NCBI GenBank assembly: GCA_937951135.1
Contig: CALFCI010000062.1
Location: 1-44,826 of the forward strand
Source of the DNA: an uncultured Aquimarina sp.
GTDB lineage: Bacteria; Bacteroidota; Bacteroidia; Flavobacteriales; Flavobacteriaceae
Direction: 5' to 3'
Length of the DNA: 44,826 bases
Shown piece after piece: positions 18,771 through 28,290 of the stretch. A program made the position numbers and the translations under genes. The notes under the pieces are model-generated. The model ran no database searches and was not told the origin of the DNA. It worked only from the letters and a program-made list of their open reading frames with translations. How positions within the stretch are numbered: the stretch's first letter is position 1; each line of letters starts with the position of its first letter.

Positions 18771-19388
18771 TTAAGAACGTTTAGAGATTTCATCCCTAAT
18801 TCTAGCTGCAAGTTCATAATCTTCATTATGAACAGCATTTTCTAACATGCGATTAAGCTCTTCCATAGGAAGGTCTTGATAGCTAGTTTCTTTAGGGACA
18901 CCAGTGTCAATCTCATCTACAACTAATTCATCGACTAGTAAATGCTCTGGATCGTCTTCATCCTTTTTAGGATTTACTTTTAAATATATCCCAGCTTGAT
19001 CCAAAATATTTTTATAGGTAAAGATTGGTGCTTGAAAACGTAAGGCTAATGCGATAGCATCGCTAGTTCTAGCATCAATGATTTCTTCAATTTTATCACG
19101 TTCACATATTATACTAGAATAAAATACTCCATCCACTAATTTGTGAATGATGACTTGTTTTACAACAATATCAAATCGATCTGCAAAGTTTTTGAATAGA
19201 TCATGCGTCAATGGTCTTGGCGGTTTGATCTCTTTTTCTAATGCTATTGCAATGGACTGTGCCTCAAAGGCTCCTATAACAATCGGTAGTTTTCGCTCTC
19301 CTTCCATTTCACTTAAAATAAGAGCATAAGCTCCATTTTGTGTTTGGCTATACGATATTCCCTTTATGTTCAGACGAACTAAACTCAT
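18771..19388 (-). CDS. bifunctional nuclease family protein (DUF151) with UVR tail
   Basis: 205 aa from the ATG at 19386-19388. An in-frame upstream ATG at 19464-19466 would add 26 residues encoded inside the etfA terminator, so I reject it. The N-terminal part (LNIKGISYSQTQNGAYALIL...LPIVIGAFEAQSIA) and SDAIALALR match the BFN/DUF151 family, some plant and bacterial members of which have reported nuclease activity. The C-terminus (MEELNRMLENAVHNEDYELA, then ARIRDEI) is a UVR-type helical hairpin like those in UvrB/UvrC. The gene follows etfA closely, with a terminator between them. Confidence 0.88.
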   Translation of the reverse strand: MSLVRLNIKGISYSQTQNGAYALILSEMEGERKLPIVIGAFEAQSIAIALEKEIKPPRPLTHDLFKNFADRFDIVVKQVIIHKLVDGVFYSSIICERDKIEEIIDARTSDAIALALRFQAPIFTYKNILDQAGIYLKVNPKKDEDDPEHLLVDELVVDEIDTGVPKETSYQDLPMEELNRMLENAVHNEDYELAARIRDEISKRS

Positions 19389-19404
19389 ACTTTTTTTTAC
19401 ATAC

Positions 19405-19451
19405 AAAAAGACTGTTTGAACCGGTGGACTTTTCCTGTAGTTCAAACAGTC
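19405..19451 (-). terminator. intrinsic terminator after etfA
   Basis: GACTGTTTGAAC (19410-19421) and GTTCAAACAGTC (19440-19451) form a perfect 12-bp stem. Read on the minus strand it is followed by five U (19405-19409). It ends only 17 bp before the start codon of the DUF151 gene, so that gene needs readthrough or a promoter inside or before the hairpin. Confidence 0.85.
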
Positions 19452-19476
19452 CTTAATTGGGTACAATTTATAAAAT

Positions 19477-20445
19477 TTATGCGTTATTAGCCTTAAATTC
19501 TTTTAATTTTTCAATTAGTTGTGGTACAACCTCAAAAGCATCGCCAACAATACCATAATCAGCTGCTTTAAAGAAGGGAGCTTCGGGATCTGTGTTGATT
19601 ACTACTTTGACCTTACTAGAGTTGATTCCGGCTAGATGTTGTATAGCGCCAGAGATGCCTATTGCAATGTATAGATTTGATGCTACAGGTTTTCCTGTTT
19701 GCCCTACATGTTCTCCATGAGGCCTCCAGCCCATATCACTTACGGGTTTAGAACATGCTGTAGCAGCACCTAACACTTCGGCAAGATCTTCGATTAAGCC
19801 CCAATGTTCAGGGCCTTTTAATCCTCGTCCACCAGAAACTACAACTTCTGCATCTGCTATAGATACTTTATCTGTAGCTTTATCAACCGCAGTTATGGTT
19901 ACTCCAAAATGGTGGTCATCTAATGTAGGTGAAAAGGCTTCTACGGCACCAGAAGCACTAGATTCTTTCAATCCAAAAGCATTATTTGAAAGTCCTATGA
20001 TTTTAATATCGGTAGTAATCTCAGTGATGCTAAATGCTTTATTGGTAAATGCAGTGCGTTTTACTTGGAATGGAGTAATACTTTCGGGTAATGCTACTAC
20101 ATTAGAAAGGTATCCAGCATTTAATTGTATCGCTAATACTGGTGCAATACATTTACTATCTGCGCTAGAGGATAGTATAATGACTGTAGCTGAATCTTTT
20201 TGAGCAGCTTGCTTTATAGCGCTGGCATAAGCTTTTGTATTAAAAGCGTTTAATTGCTCCGCATCTATGGCAAGTATCGCATCTACACCATATATTGCTA
20301 ATTTTTCATTTTCCGAGCCGTTAATGCTAACTGCGGTAAGGGTAGTTTGCATAGCGTCTGCTATGGCTCTGCCATAAGAGGCTGCTTCAAGAGCAGATTT
20401 TTTTAATATTCCACCTTCATTTTCTGTATATACTAAAACTGACAT
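19477..20445 (-). CDS. etfA: electron transfer flavoprotein subunit alpha
   Basis: FAD-carrying subunit of the soluble ETF dimer that passes electrons from acyl-CoA and related dehydrogenases towards the quinone pool. 322 aa. The C-terminal FAD domain is intact: SGGRGLKG, GWRPHGEHVGQTGKPV, IGISGAIQHLAG, then NTDPEAPFF and ADYGIVGD. It is paired with etfB upstream (125-bp gap) and followed by a strong terminator. Confidence 0.96.
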   Translation of the reverse strand: MSVLVYTENEGGILKKSALEAASYGRAIADAMQTTLTAVSINGSENEKLAIYGVDAILAIDAEQLNAFNTKAYASAIKQAAQKDSATVIILSSSADSKCIAPVLAIQLNAGYLSNVVALPESITPFQVKRTAFTNKAFSITEITTDIKIIGLSNNAFGLKESSASGAVEAFSPTLDDHHFGVTITAVDKATDKVSIADAEVVVSGGRGLKGPEHWGLIEDLAEVLGAATACSKPVSDMGWRPHGEHVGQTGKPVASNLYIAIGISGAIQHLAGINSSKVKVVINTDPEAPFFKAADYGIVGDAFEVVPQLIEKLKEFKANNA

Positions 20446-20570
20446 ATATTGTTTTTTTATCCTAAACGTTACTTTAGTAGGTTATGGGGCTAAGTTAATT
20501 TTGGAACACTTTATACGTGTTTATGTAGAAACTTAGTTTTAAAATAGTATGATGTGTTATTTGAAATTGA

Positions 20571-21311
20571 TTAAATAACTTTAGCTTCATTGTGTAATAA
20601 GCTTATGAGCTCATCTACACTAGTTGCTAAGGTTACCGCGCCTTTAGGCTCGGGTTTTTGAAAAGCGATGCTTTTGGTTTGTACTTCAACAGCTTCAGGA
20701 GTAAGTACTGTAAGTGCTTTTTTTCTGGCCATCATAATACCTCTCATATTAGGAATGCGTAAATCACTTTCTGCCACCAATCCTTTTTGTCCACCAATAA
20801 CTAATGGTGTTGTTGTCGTAAGCGTTTCTTTTCCTCCATCAATCTCACGAATTGCAGTAGCGGTGTTTCCTTCAATTTCTAATCCAATACACGTATTTAC
20901 AAAATTGGCATCAAGAAGTGAAGCGAGCATTCCGGGAACCATGCCTCCGTTATAATCTATAGATTCTCTACCGGCTATAATAAGGTCATAATTACCTTCT
21001 TTGGCAACTTTAGCCAATTGTTTTGCGACAAAAAGACCATCGATGGGGTCGGTATCTACTCGTATAGCGCTATCAGCTCCAATAGCTAATGCTTTGCGCA
21101 ATGTAGGTTCTGTTTCGGCACCACCTACACTTATGACTTCAACGGATGCGCCTTGTTTTTCCTTAAACCACATGGCTCGAGTTAATCCAAACTCATCATT
21201 AGGATTAATTACAAATTGCACTCCATTGGTGTCAAACTTAGTATCTCCTTCAATAAAATTAATTTTTGAAGTAGTATCAGGTACGTGGCTTATACAAACT
21301 AATATTTTCAT
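20571..21311 (-). CDS. etfB: electron transfer flavoprotein subunit beta
   Basis: AMP-binding partner subunit of ETF. 246 aa with the ETF-beta order of motifs: MKILVCISHVPDT, FVINPNDEFGL, ALAIGADSAIRV, LIIAGRESIDYNGG..PGMLA, then the C-terminal IMMARKK. It is first in the leftward etfB-etfA run, divergent from pdhB with 163 bp between the start codons. Confidence 0.96.
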   Translation of the reverse strand: MKILVCISHVPDTTSKINFIEGDTKFDTNGVQFVINPNDEFGLTRAMWFKEKQGASVEVISVGGAETEPTLRKALAIGADSAIRVDTDPIDGLFVAKQLAKVAKEGNYDLIIAGRESIDYNGGMVPGMLASLLDANFVNTCIGLEIEGNTATAIREIDGGKETLTTTTPLVIGGQKGLVAESDLRIPNMRGIMMARKKALTVLTPEAVEVQTKSIAFQKPEPKGAVTLATSVDELISLLHNEAKVI

Positions 21312-21435
21312 TTTATATAGCTATTTTTTGAGAATTTAATAATAGTAACGAATATACGAATAAAATACCTATATTTTATATGCGCGCATAATAAATTTTT
21401 CAACATTCGATCAGTATGGAGACTGTTTTAATTGT

Positions 21436-21443
21436 TATTTTTG
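21436..21443 (+). promoter_or_regulatory. putative -7 box upstream of pdhB
   Basis: TATTTTTG fits the Bacteroidetes TAnnTTTG -7 consensus and ends 31 bp before the pdhB ATG. I do not see a clear TTTG -33 element at the expected distance. Confidence 0.4.
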
Positions 21444-21474
21444 CATTCGAATGACTTTAACATAACGGAAATAC

Positions 21475-22452
21475 ATGAAAACAATACAGTTCAGAGAAGC
21501 AATTTGCGAGGCAATGAGTGAAGAAATGCGTTTAGACGCATCTATATACCTAATGGGTGAAGAAGTGGCAGAATATAATGGTGCTTATAAAGCTAGTAAA
21601 GGTATGTTGGATGAGTTTGGTTCGGATCGAGTAATTGATACGCCTATTTCTGAATTAGGATTTTCAGGTATTGGAGTAGGGAGTGCCATGAATGGAAATC
21701 GACCTATTATTGAATTCATGACTTTTAATTTTGCATTGGTAGGTATTGATCAAATTATCAACAATGCAGCCAAAATGAGACAAATGACTGGTGGACAGTT
21801 TAATATTCCTATTGTGTTTAGAGGGCCTACAGCATCTGCAGGGCAATTGGGAGCAACACATTCACAAGCATTTGAAAACTGGTATGCAAATACACCTGGG
21901 CTTAAAGTTGTAGTGCCATCGAATCCAATGGATGCTAAAGGTTTGTTAAAAGCAGCGATTAGAGATAACGATCCTGTTATCTTTATGGAGAGTGAGCAAA
22001 TGTATGGTGACAAAGGAGAAGTTCCTGAAGGAGAATTTATAATTCCACTTGGTGTTGCCGATATTAAAAGAGCAGGTAGTGATGTAACGATTGTATCTTT
22101 TGGTAAAATTATAAAAGAAGCGTACGCTGCTGCTGATACATTAGCAAAAGAGAATATCTCTTGTGAAATTATCGACTTAAGAACAGTGCGTCCTTTAGAT
22201 TTTGAAACGGTATTTACTTCTGTAAAGAAGACAAATCGACTTGTGATATTAGAAGAGGCTTGGCCATTTTCAAATATTTCTTCGGAAATTTCACATCAAG
22301 TACAAGCAAATCTTTTTGATTATTTGGATGCTCCAATTGTTAAAATTAATACAGCGGATACGCCAACACCATATTCTCCCGTTCTATTGGAAGAATGGTT
22401 GCCAAATAGATCAGACGTGGTCAAAGCAGTGAAAAAGGTAATGTACGTATAA
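21475..22452 (+). CDS. pdhB: pyruvate dehydrogenase E1 component, beta subunit
   Basis: Transketolase-like beta subunit of the E1 enzyme of the pyruvate dehydrogenase complex. 325 aa, standard length. TPISELGFSGIGVG places the thiamine-activating Glu at residue 60; FRGPTASAGQLGATHSQ and the C-terminal transketolase part (SFGKIIKEA, IDLRTVRPLD, LEEAWPFSN) are intact. The alpha subunit and E2/E3 genes are not in the window, so the complex is encoded at more than one locus. Confidence 0.93.
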   Translation: MKTIQFREAICEAMSEEMRLDASIYLMGEEVAEYNGAYKASKGMLDEFGSDRVIDTPISELGFSGIGVGSAMNGNRPIIEFMTFNFALVGIDQIINNAAKMRQMTGGQFNIPIVFRGPTASAGQLGATHSQAFENWYANTPGLKVVVPSNPMDAKGLLKAAIRDNDPVIFMESEQMYGDKGEVPEGEFIIPLGVADIKRAGSDVTIVSFGKIIKEAYAAADTLAKENISCEIIDLRTVRPLDFETVFTSVKKTNRLVILEEAWPFSNISSEISHQVQANLFDYLDAPIVKINTADTPTPYSPVLLEEWLPNRSDVVKAVKKVMYV

Positions 22453-22536
22453 AAGAATATTTTTTTTAAAGAATATCATTTCAATATCGTACTAAAAAGA
22501 AGGTAGCACTTCATAACGATATATGATACATCTTAT

Positions 22537-25041
22537 ATGAACATGATGAAATATTGGGTTTTAGGGGTTTTGTTTTTTATTATAAGTCAGGCACTAGTTG
22601 CACAGACTAAGATTAGTGGTCATCTTTATGATGCTAATCAGCAACCAATCCCTTTTGCAAATGTAATTTTTGCAAACTCAATCGTGGGTACTATAAGCGA
22701 TGAAAACGGAAATTTTTATTTAGAATCAGACGAAAATTTTCCTGTTGTTCGTTTTTCTTTTATGGGATTTCAGACTAAAGAAGTAAGGCTTCAAAAGCGT
22801 GCTACGTATGGTATGAAAGTTACTTTAGAAGAAGATACGGCTACCTTGGATGAAGTGGTTATTTATAAAGGTAAAATTTCAAAAAAGAATAATCCTGCTA
22901 TAGCTATTCTTAGGAAAATTTGGAAGAACAGAAGAGGGAATGGGGTTAAAAAATTCAAACAATATGCTTATGATAAGTATGAAAAGTTAGAATTTGACCT
23001 CAATACTATCGATAGTAATTTAATTAATAGTAGGATTTTTAATGGCATGGAGTTCGTGTTTGATGATTTGGATACTTCTCGAATTTCTGGAAAAACATAT
23101 TTACCGATCTATTTAAATGAAGCCATTTCCAAAGTATATGGAGATAATGAGTTAAATGAGTATAAAGAAGTACTAACCGGAAATAAAAATGCAGGATTTA
23201 GTGATAACCAAACTCTGATAGCATTTATTAAGGATTTGTATTCGGAGTATGATATTTATGATAATTATCTAAAGTTCTTTGATAAGAGTTTTACCAGTCC
23301 GTTATCCCGTACCGGAATTAATGTCTATAATTATGTCTTATCCGATAGTGCTTATATTGATAATAAATGGTGCTATAATATAGTGTATTATCCACGTAGA
23401 AAAAATGAGTTAACCTTTAAAGGTGATTTTTGGGTGAATGATTCGACTTGGGCAATTAAAGATATTAATTTAGAGATTACTAAGAGTGCGAATATCAACT
23501 GGGTTAAGGATTTGTACATAGAACAAGAGTTTGATGTATTGAATGACTCTGTTTTTCTAATTACTAAGGATTATTTCCAGTCTGATTTTGCACTGAATAA
23601 AAAAGAAAATTCAAGAGGGATTTATGGAAAACGAACCACATTATATAATCATTATAAGTTTGATGTAAAAAAAGGAAAGAAGTTCTATAAAAGTCAAGTA
23701 GATCCTTATAACCAAGAAGTCTATAATAAAGACGATGTGTTCTGGCAAAATTCCAGAATGGAGGCTTTAAATAAAGATGAACAAAAAGTATATAAACTTT
23801 TAGATACACTTAAAACGGTAAAAGCCTTTAAGCGATTGTATAATGTAGGGAGTATTCTGGCATCTGGATATGTGAGTTTTGATGGGTATGATTTTGGCCC
23901 TTTGTTTTCTACAATAGGATTTAATGCAATTGAAGGTTTTCGAGTTCGAGCAGGAGGTAGAACCTATTTTACTGCAAATGATCGCTGGCGATTTGAAGGG
24001 TATGGTGCTTATGGTTTTAAAGATCAAAAATTTAAATATGGGTTGTCGGGGAAATACTTGATAGATCGAAAATTAAGACTAACTATTATAGCGGGATATC
24101 GAAACGATGTAGAGCAATTGGGGGCTAGTTTAACCAATACCAATGACGTAGAAGGTAGAAATTTGGCTTCTTCATCTATTGTTTCTACAGGTGATAATGA
24201 TCGACTAACGGCTATTAAGTTATCAGCTTTTTCATTATCTCTAGAGCCTAGAAAGAATTTAACTATTGGCGTAACAACTTCATTTAGATCGCTTACACCT
24301 GCGGATCGTAACTTATTTAGTCTTGATTTTACGGATACAGAAACCAATACTGTAGAAACTACAATTAAACAGGCAGAGATTGCTACTAAGGTAGTATATT
24401 CTCCGGGTAAAAAAACAACAGGATATGGTGTAGATCGTTTGATTGTCAATGAAGGCGACTATGCAGAACTATTTTTGAATTATAGTGTAGGGTTGAAAAA
24501 CGTATTAGATAGCGATTTTGAATATGAAAAAATACAATTATACTATCGTCAGCCATGGCGTATTGGCGGGTTTGGAGTATTGTCTAGTACTATGGAGGTA
24601 GGAAAAACTTTTGGAGAGGTGCCTTTGGGGTTATTGAGTATAGTGCCTGGAAACCAAAGTTATTTATCAATTGAAAATACATTCCCATTACTTAATTTTT
24701 ATGAATTTGTTACCGATACTTATGCTTCAGTACATTTAGAACACAATTTTAACGGAAGAATATTTTCTAGAATACCATTATTGCGTAAGTTAAACTTAAG
24801 AGAACTAGTCGGTATACGAGGGGTATGGGGCCAGTTATCGGACGAAAATATAGCACTCGATGCTTCTGGTTTTTTACAAACGGTTAATGTTCCCGATAAA
24901 GATTTGTACTGGGAATACAGCGTTGGAGTGGGTAATATTTTTAAAATTTTTAGAGTCGATTTTCATTTTAGAGGAAATTATTTCGATAATCCTGATGCCC
25001 GTAATTTTGGAGTTACAGGATCATTTGGATTCTATTTTTAA
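22537..25041 (+). CDS. DUF5686 family outer-membrane protein with carboxypeptidase-like domain
   Basis: 834 aa. Signal peptide (MNMMKYWVLGVLFFIISQAL, then VAQ), then a carboxypeptidase-regulatory-like beta sandwich at about 24-105 (ISGHLYDANQQPIPFANVIF, GTISDENGNF, VRFSFMGFQT), then a long region typical of DUF5686. The C-terminal half has alternating aromatic strands and ends in GSFGFYF, a terminal aromatic residue as in outer-membrane beta barrels. I expect an outer-membrane protein; function is unknown. It lies 84 bp after pdhB on the same strand. Confidence 0.85.
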   Translation: MNMMKYWVLGVLFFIISQALVAQTKISGHLYDANQQPIPFANVIFANSIVGTISDENGNFYLESDENFPVVRFSFMGFQTKEVRLQKRATYGMKVTLEEDTATLDEVVIYKGKISKKNNPAIAILRKIWKNRRGNGVKKFKQYAYDKYEKLEFDLNTIDSNLINSRIFNGMEFVFDDLDTSRISGKTYLPIYLNEAISKVYGDNELNEYKEVLTGNKNAGFSDNQTLIAFIKDLYSEYDIYDNYLKFFDKSFTSPLSRTGINVYNYVLSDSAYIDNKWCYNIVYYPRRKNELTFKGDFWVNDSTWAIKDINLEITKSANINWVKDLYIEQEFDVLNDSVFLITKDYFQSDFALNKKENSRGIYGKRTTLYNHYKFDVKKGKKFYKSQVDPYNQEVYNKDDVFWQNSRMEALNKDEQKVYKLLDTLKTVKAFKRLYNVGSILASGYVSFDGYDFGPLFSTIGFNAIEGFRVRAGGRTYFTANDRWRFEGYGAYGFKDQKFKYGLSGKYLIDRKLRLTIIAGYRNDVEQLGASLTNTNDVEGRNLASSSIVSTGDNDRLTAIKLSAFSLSLEPRKNLTIGVTTSFRSLTPADRNLFSLDFTDTETNTVETTIKQAEIATKVVYSPGKKTTGYGVDRLIVNEGDYAELFLNYSVGLKNVLDSDFEYEKIQLYYRQPWRIGGFGVLSSTMEVGKTFGEVPLGLLSIVPGNQSYLSIENTFPLLNFYEFVTDTYASVHLEHNFNGRIFSRIPLLRKLNLRELVGIRGVWGQLSDENIALDASGFLQTVNVPDKDLYWEYSVGVGNIFKIFRVDFHFRGNYFDNPDARNFGVTGSFGFYF

Positions 25042-25220
25042 AAGTATTTTTGGTCTTTATAGTGTAGCATCTCCCTTGTTATATTGAGAATAAACCCATC
25101 TTAAAGCTTAATTATATGTTGTAATACAGTGCAATACGTACTATATTATTGGTTTTTAGTGTAAATAATGTTAAAAGTATAATTATGCACTTTTCATTTT
25201 ATCAAAAAAGGCGTATTACC

Positions 25221-25228
25221 TATATTTG
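25221..25228 (+). promoter_or_regulatory. putative -7 box upstream of ppa
   Basis: TATATTTG is an exact TAnnTTTG match, 24 bp before the ppa ATG, leaving a short leader. No clear -33 element is visible. Confidence 0.5.
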
Positions 25229-25252
25229 CACCTATTAACATAAGAAAAAAAT

Positions 25253-25783
25253 ATGAGCGCAGCTACTACTGAAAGTTTTGATGTACTAATTGAAATACCT
25301 AAAGGAAGTCGTAACAAATATGAGTACGATTTTGACATCAAAAGAATGCGATATGATCGCATGATCTTTTCTTCTATGATGTATCCAGCGGATTATGGAT
25401 TTGTTCCAGAAACATTAGCTTTAGATGGTGATCCATTAGATGTATTGGTCTTGGTTACAGAGCCAACATTTCCAGGATGTGTAATAGAAGTAAAGCCTAT
25501 CGGAGTATTCCACATGGCAGATGAGAAAGGGCCAGATGAAAAAATTATTTGTGTGCCTATTTCTGATCCTATTGCAAGTAAGATTTCAGATTTAAACCAA
25601 TTGAACCCACACCTTATCAAAGAAATTGAACATTTCTTCCAAGTATACAAAGATTTAGAAGAAAAGAAAGTTGATGTTGGTGGATGGGGTAATGCTATAG
25701 AAGCTAAAGAAATTATTAAAGCATGTGTAGCTCGTTTTGAAGCTATAGAGAATAAGCCAGAAGGCCTTTTTAGTATTAAGTAA
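25253..25783 (+). CDS. ppa: soluble inorganic pyrophosphatase (family I)
   Basis: Hydrolyses pyrophosphate to phosphate in the cytoplasm. 176 aa, the normal bacterial family I size. The signature DGDPLDVLVL gives the metal-binding acids Asp58, Asp60 and Asp63 with the same spacing as E. coli Asp65/67/70; RYDRMIFS and PADYGFVPET also fit. It lies 114 bp upstream of hppA, separated by a strong terminator, so the two pyrophosphatases are neighbours but probably separate transcripts. Confidence 0.97.
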   Translation: MSAATTESFDVLIEIPKGSRNKYEYDFDIKRMRYDRMIFSSMMYPADYGFVPETLALDGDPLDVLVLVTEPTFPGCVIEVKPIGVFHMADEKGPDEKIICVPISDPIASKISDLNQLNPHLIKEIEHFFQVYKDLEEKKVDVGGWGNAIEAKEIIKACVARFEAIENKPEGLFSIK

Positions 25784-25802
25784 TAGGATATTGTAAATTA
25801 CG

Positions 25803-25839
25803 AAAACCGCATTATTTTTGTTAAAATAATGCGGTTTTT
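25803..25839 (+). terminator. intrinsic terminator after ppa
   Basis: A perfect 16-bp stem (25803-25818 with 25823-25838) with loop TGTT and a T run at the end. It lies between ppa and hppA. Confidence 0.9.
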
Positions 25840-25897
25840 CTATGTAGTTGATTTTCATTACATTTAATGTTCAAACAATCAACTAAATATACATAAC

Positions 25898-28177
25898 ATG
25901 CAATCAAATATTATCTTTGTGCCAATCGCATTGGCAATTCTGGGCTTACTCTTTATGTTTGTTAAAATGGCATGGGTCAAAAAGCAAGATGTTGGAAATG
26001 AAAAAATGCAAGACATTTCTAAAAGTATTAAAGAAGGCGCACTTGCGTTTCTTGCAGCAGAATACCGACTATTACTTATTTTTGTTGTTATTGCTGCGGT
26101 GGCATTATATGGAATTTCAGTTCTTGTTGACACTACAAGTTGGATGATTGTACCAGCATTTGTTTTTGGAGCTATCTTTTCGGCATTAGCAGGAAATATA
26201 GGAATGCGTATTGCTACCGAATCAAACGCAAGAACAGCAGAAGCGGCTAAAACAAGTCTGCCTAAGGCATTAAAAGTCTCCTTTGGAGGAGGAACAGTAA
26301 TGGGCTTAGGAGTAGCAGGATTAGCAGTATTAGGTTTAAGCATATTTTTTCTTTTTTTTACCCATCAGTTCTTAGGAAATGAAGGTGGGTTTTATCACAA
26401 TATGACAATTACATTAGAGGCCTTAGCTGGATTTTCATTGGGGGCAGAGTCTATTGCGTTATTCGCACGTGTTGGTGGAGGTATTTACACTAAAGCTGCC
26501 GATGTAGGTGCCGATTTAGTAGGGAAAGTAGAAGCAGGTATTCCAGAGGACGATCCGAGAAACCCAGCAACAATAGCTGATAATGTTGGAGATAATGTTG
26601 GGGATGTGGCAGGTATGGGAGCCGACCTTTTTGGTTCTTATGTGGCTACGATTCTTGCCGCTATGGTGTTAGGAAATTATCTGATAGAAGACATGTCTAA
26701 AACTACTCAGTTTACCGATGCATTTAATAATATGGGGCCTATACTGTTACCTATAGTGATTGCAGGTGTAGGAATTTTGGCTTCGATTATAGGAACATTT
26801 TTTGTAGGTGTTAAAAATAATGAGGCTAAAGAAAGTCAAGTACAAAGAGCATTGGACTTAGGAAATTGGATAGCGATGCTTTTAACTTTAATTGCAAGTT
26901 ATTTTTTAATTGAATATATGCTTCCAGAAACCTTATATATGAATTTCTTTGGAGAAGGGATAAAGGCAATACCTTCCATTCATGTGTTTTATGCTGCAAT
27001 TATAGGGCTTACTGTAGGAGCATTAATTTCGGCAGTAACATCATATTACACGAGCTTAGGTAAAAAGCCGGTTATGGATATTGTGCAAAACAGTTCTACA
27101 GGAGCAGGAACTAATATTATTGCAGGTTTAGCAGTCGGAATGCAATCTACCTTTTTATCAGTACTGCTTTTTGCAGCAGCGATATATGGTTCCTATGAAC
27201 TTGCTGGTTTTTATGGTGTGGCGTTAGCGTCTTCAGCAATGATGGCAACTACTGCAATGCAACTAGCCATTGATGGTTTTGGACCTATTGCAGATAATGC
27301 AGGAGGAGTGGCAGAAATGAGTGGATTAGAGGATCATGTACGAGAACGTACCGATATATTGGATTCCGTAGGGAATACCACTGCTGCCGTAGGAAAAGGA
27401 TTTGCGATTGCTTCAGCAGCGTTAACAGCCTTGGCATTGTTCGCTGCGTATGTAACCTTTACAGGAATAGATGGGATTAATATTTTTAAAGCCGATGTGC
27501 TTGCTGCTCTTTTTGTAGGGGGCATGATTCCAGTAGTGTTTTCTGCATTGGCTATGAAATCTGTAGGAAAAGCAGCAATGGAGATGGTAGAAGAAGTACG
27601 ACGTCAATTTAGAGAGATTCCTGGGATTATGGAAGGAACCGGAACTCCAGAGTATGCAAAGTGCGTTGCGATTTCAACAAAGGCAGCATTAAGAGAAATG
27701 ATTTTACCAGGATTGATTACGATTAGTACGCCGATTATTATAGGATTGATATTTGGAGCAGAGCCTTTAGGTGGGTACATGGCGGGAGTATGTGTATCTG
27801 GAGTGATGTGGGCGATCTTTCAAAATAATGCAGGTGGGGCATGGGATAATGCTAAAAAATCATTTGAAGCTGGAGTAGAAATCAATGGAGAAATGACCTA
27901 TAAAGGTTCAGATGCACATAAGGCTGCAGTAACTGGAGATACCGTAGGAGATCCTTTTAAAGATACTTCTGGGCCGTCTATGAATATTTTGATTAAACTA
28001 ACCTGCTTGGTAGGGTTGGTGATTGCTCCTATCTTAAGTGAACATGAACCAACGGCTATAGCAGAAGATGAATCAAATGCGATAGAGGAGAAACAAGAAG
28101 AGACTACAAATAAAAGTATTCAGTCGAATACAATTGTAATTAATCAAGCGGATTCTAAGGTTGCTACGATACAATAA
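25898..28177 (+). CDS. hppA: membrane-bound ion-translocating pyrophosphatase
   Basis: Integral membrane pump that couples pyrophosphate hydrolysis to Na+ or H+ export. 759 aa with many hydrophobic segments. The catalytic cytoplasmic loop is intact near residues 200-245: [20 protein letters not shown], then [21 protein letters not shown]. The later DNAGGVAEM and [13 protein letters not shown] motifs are also present. The Ala in GNTTAA, rather than Lys, is the known marker of the K+-dependent subclass. Whether it pumps Na+, H+ or both I cannot decide by eye. A hydrophilic Glu/Asn/Gln-rich tail of about 45 residues extends the C-terminus. Confidence 0.95.
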   Translation: MQSNIIFVPIALAILGLLFMFVKMAWVKKQDVGNEKMQDISKSIKEGALAFLAAEYRLLLIFVVIAAVALYGISVLVDTTSWMIVPAFVFGAIFSALAGNIGMRIATESNARTAEAAKTSLPKALKVSFGGGTVMGLGVAGLAVLGLSIFFLFFTHQFLGNEGGFYHNMTITLEALAGFSLGAESIALFARVGGGIYTKAADVGADLVGKVEAGIPEDDPRNPATIADNVGDNVGDVAGMGADLFGSYVATILAAMVLGNYLIEDMSKTTQFTDAFNNMGPILLPIVIAGVGILASIIGTFFVGVKNNEAKESQVQRALDLGNWIAMLLTLIASYFLIEYMLPETLYMNFFGEGIKAIPSIHVFYAAIIGLTVGALISAVTSYYTSLGKKPVMDIVQNSSTGAGTNIIAGLAVGMQSTFLSVLLFAAAIYGSYELAGFYGVALASSAMMATTAMQLAIDGFGPIADNAGGVAEMSGLEDHVRERTDILDSVGNTTAAVGKGFAIASAALTALALFAAYVTFTGIDGINIFKADVLAALFVGGMIPVVFSALAMKSVGKAAMEMVEEVRRQFREIPGIMEGTGTPEYAKCVAISTKAALREMILPGLITISTPIIIGLIFGAEPLGGYMAGVCVSGVMWAIFQNNAGGAWDNAKKSFEAGVEINGEMTYKGSDAHKAAVTGDTVGDPFKDTSGPSMNILIKLTCLVGLVIAPILSEHEPTAIAEDESNAIEEKQEETTNKSIQSNTIVINQADSKVATIQ

Positions 28178-28230
28178 TAAATAGAAAAATGAAGGAGTAC
28201 GAGATTTGTATGTTTCCAAAGCTCATTCCA

Positions 28231-28263
28231 ACAAAACCTTCCTAAATCGGGAAGGTTTTGTCT
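28231..28263 (+). terminator. intrinsic terminator after hppA
   Basis: ACAAAACCTTCC (28231-28242) pairs perfectly with GGAAGGTTTTGT (28250-28261) around a 7-base loop. The T content is inside and just after the right arm. It ends about 28 bp before the ATG of the App1-like gene. Confidence 0.8.
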
Positions 28264-28290
28264 ATCTTTACCAGTATTGATATTACATTC

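Noticed and set aside
19389-19466. 26-residue N-terminal extension of the DUF151 protein from an upstream ATG
   Set aside because: It would be encoded by the etfA terminator hairpin; family homology starts at the Met at 19388.
28258-28290. TTG start for the App1-like gene
   Set aside because: It lies in the hppA terminator, and an ATG at 28291 precedes all recognisable sequence.
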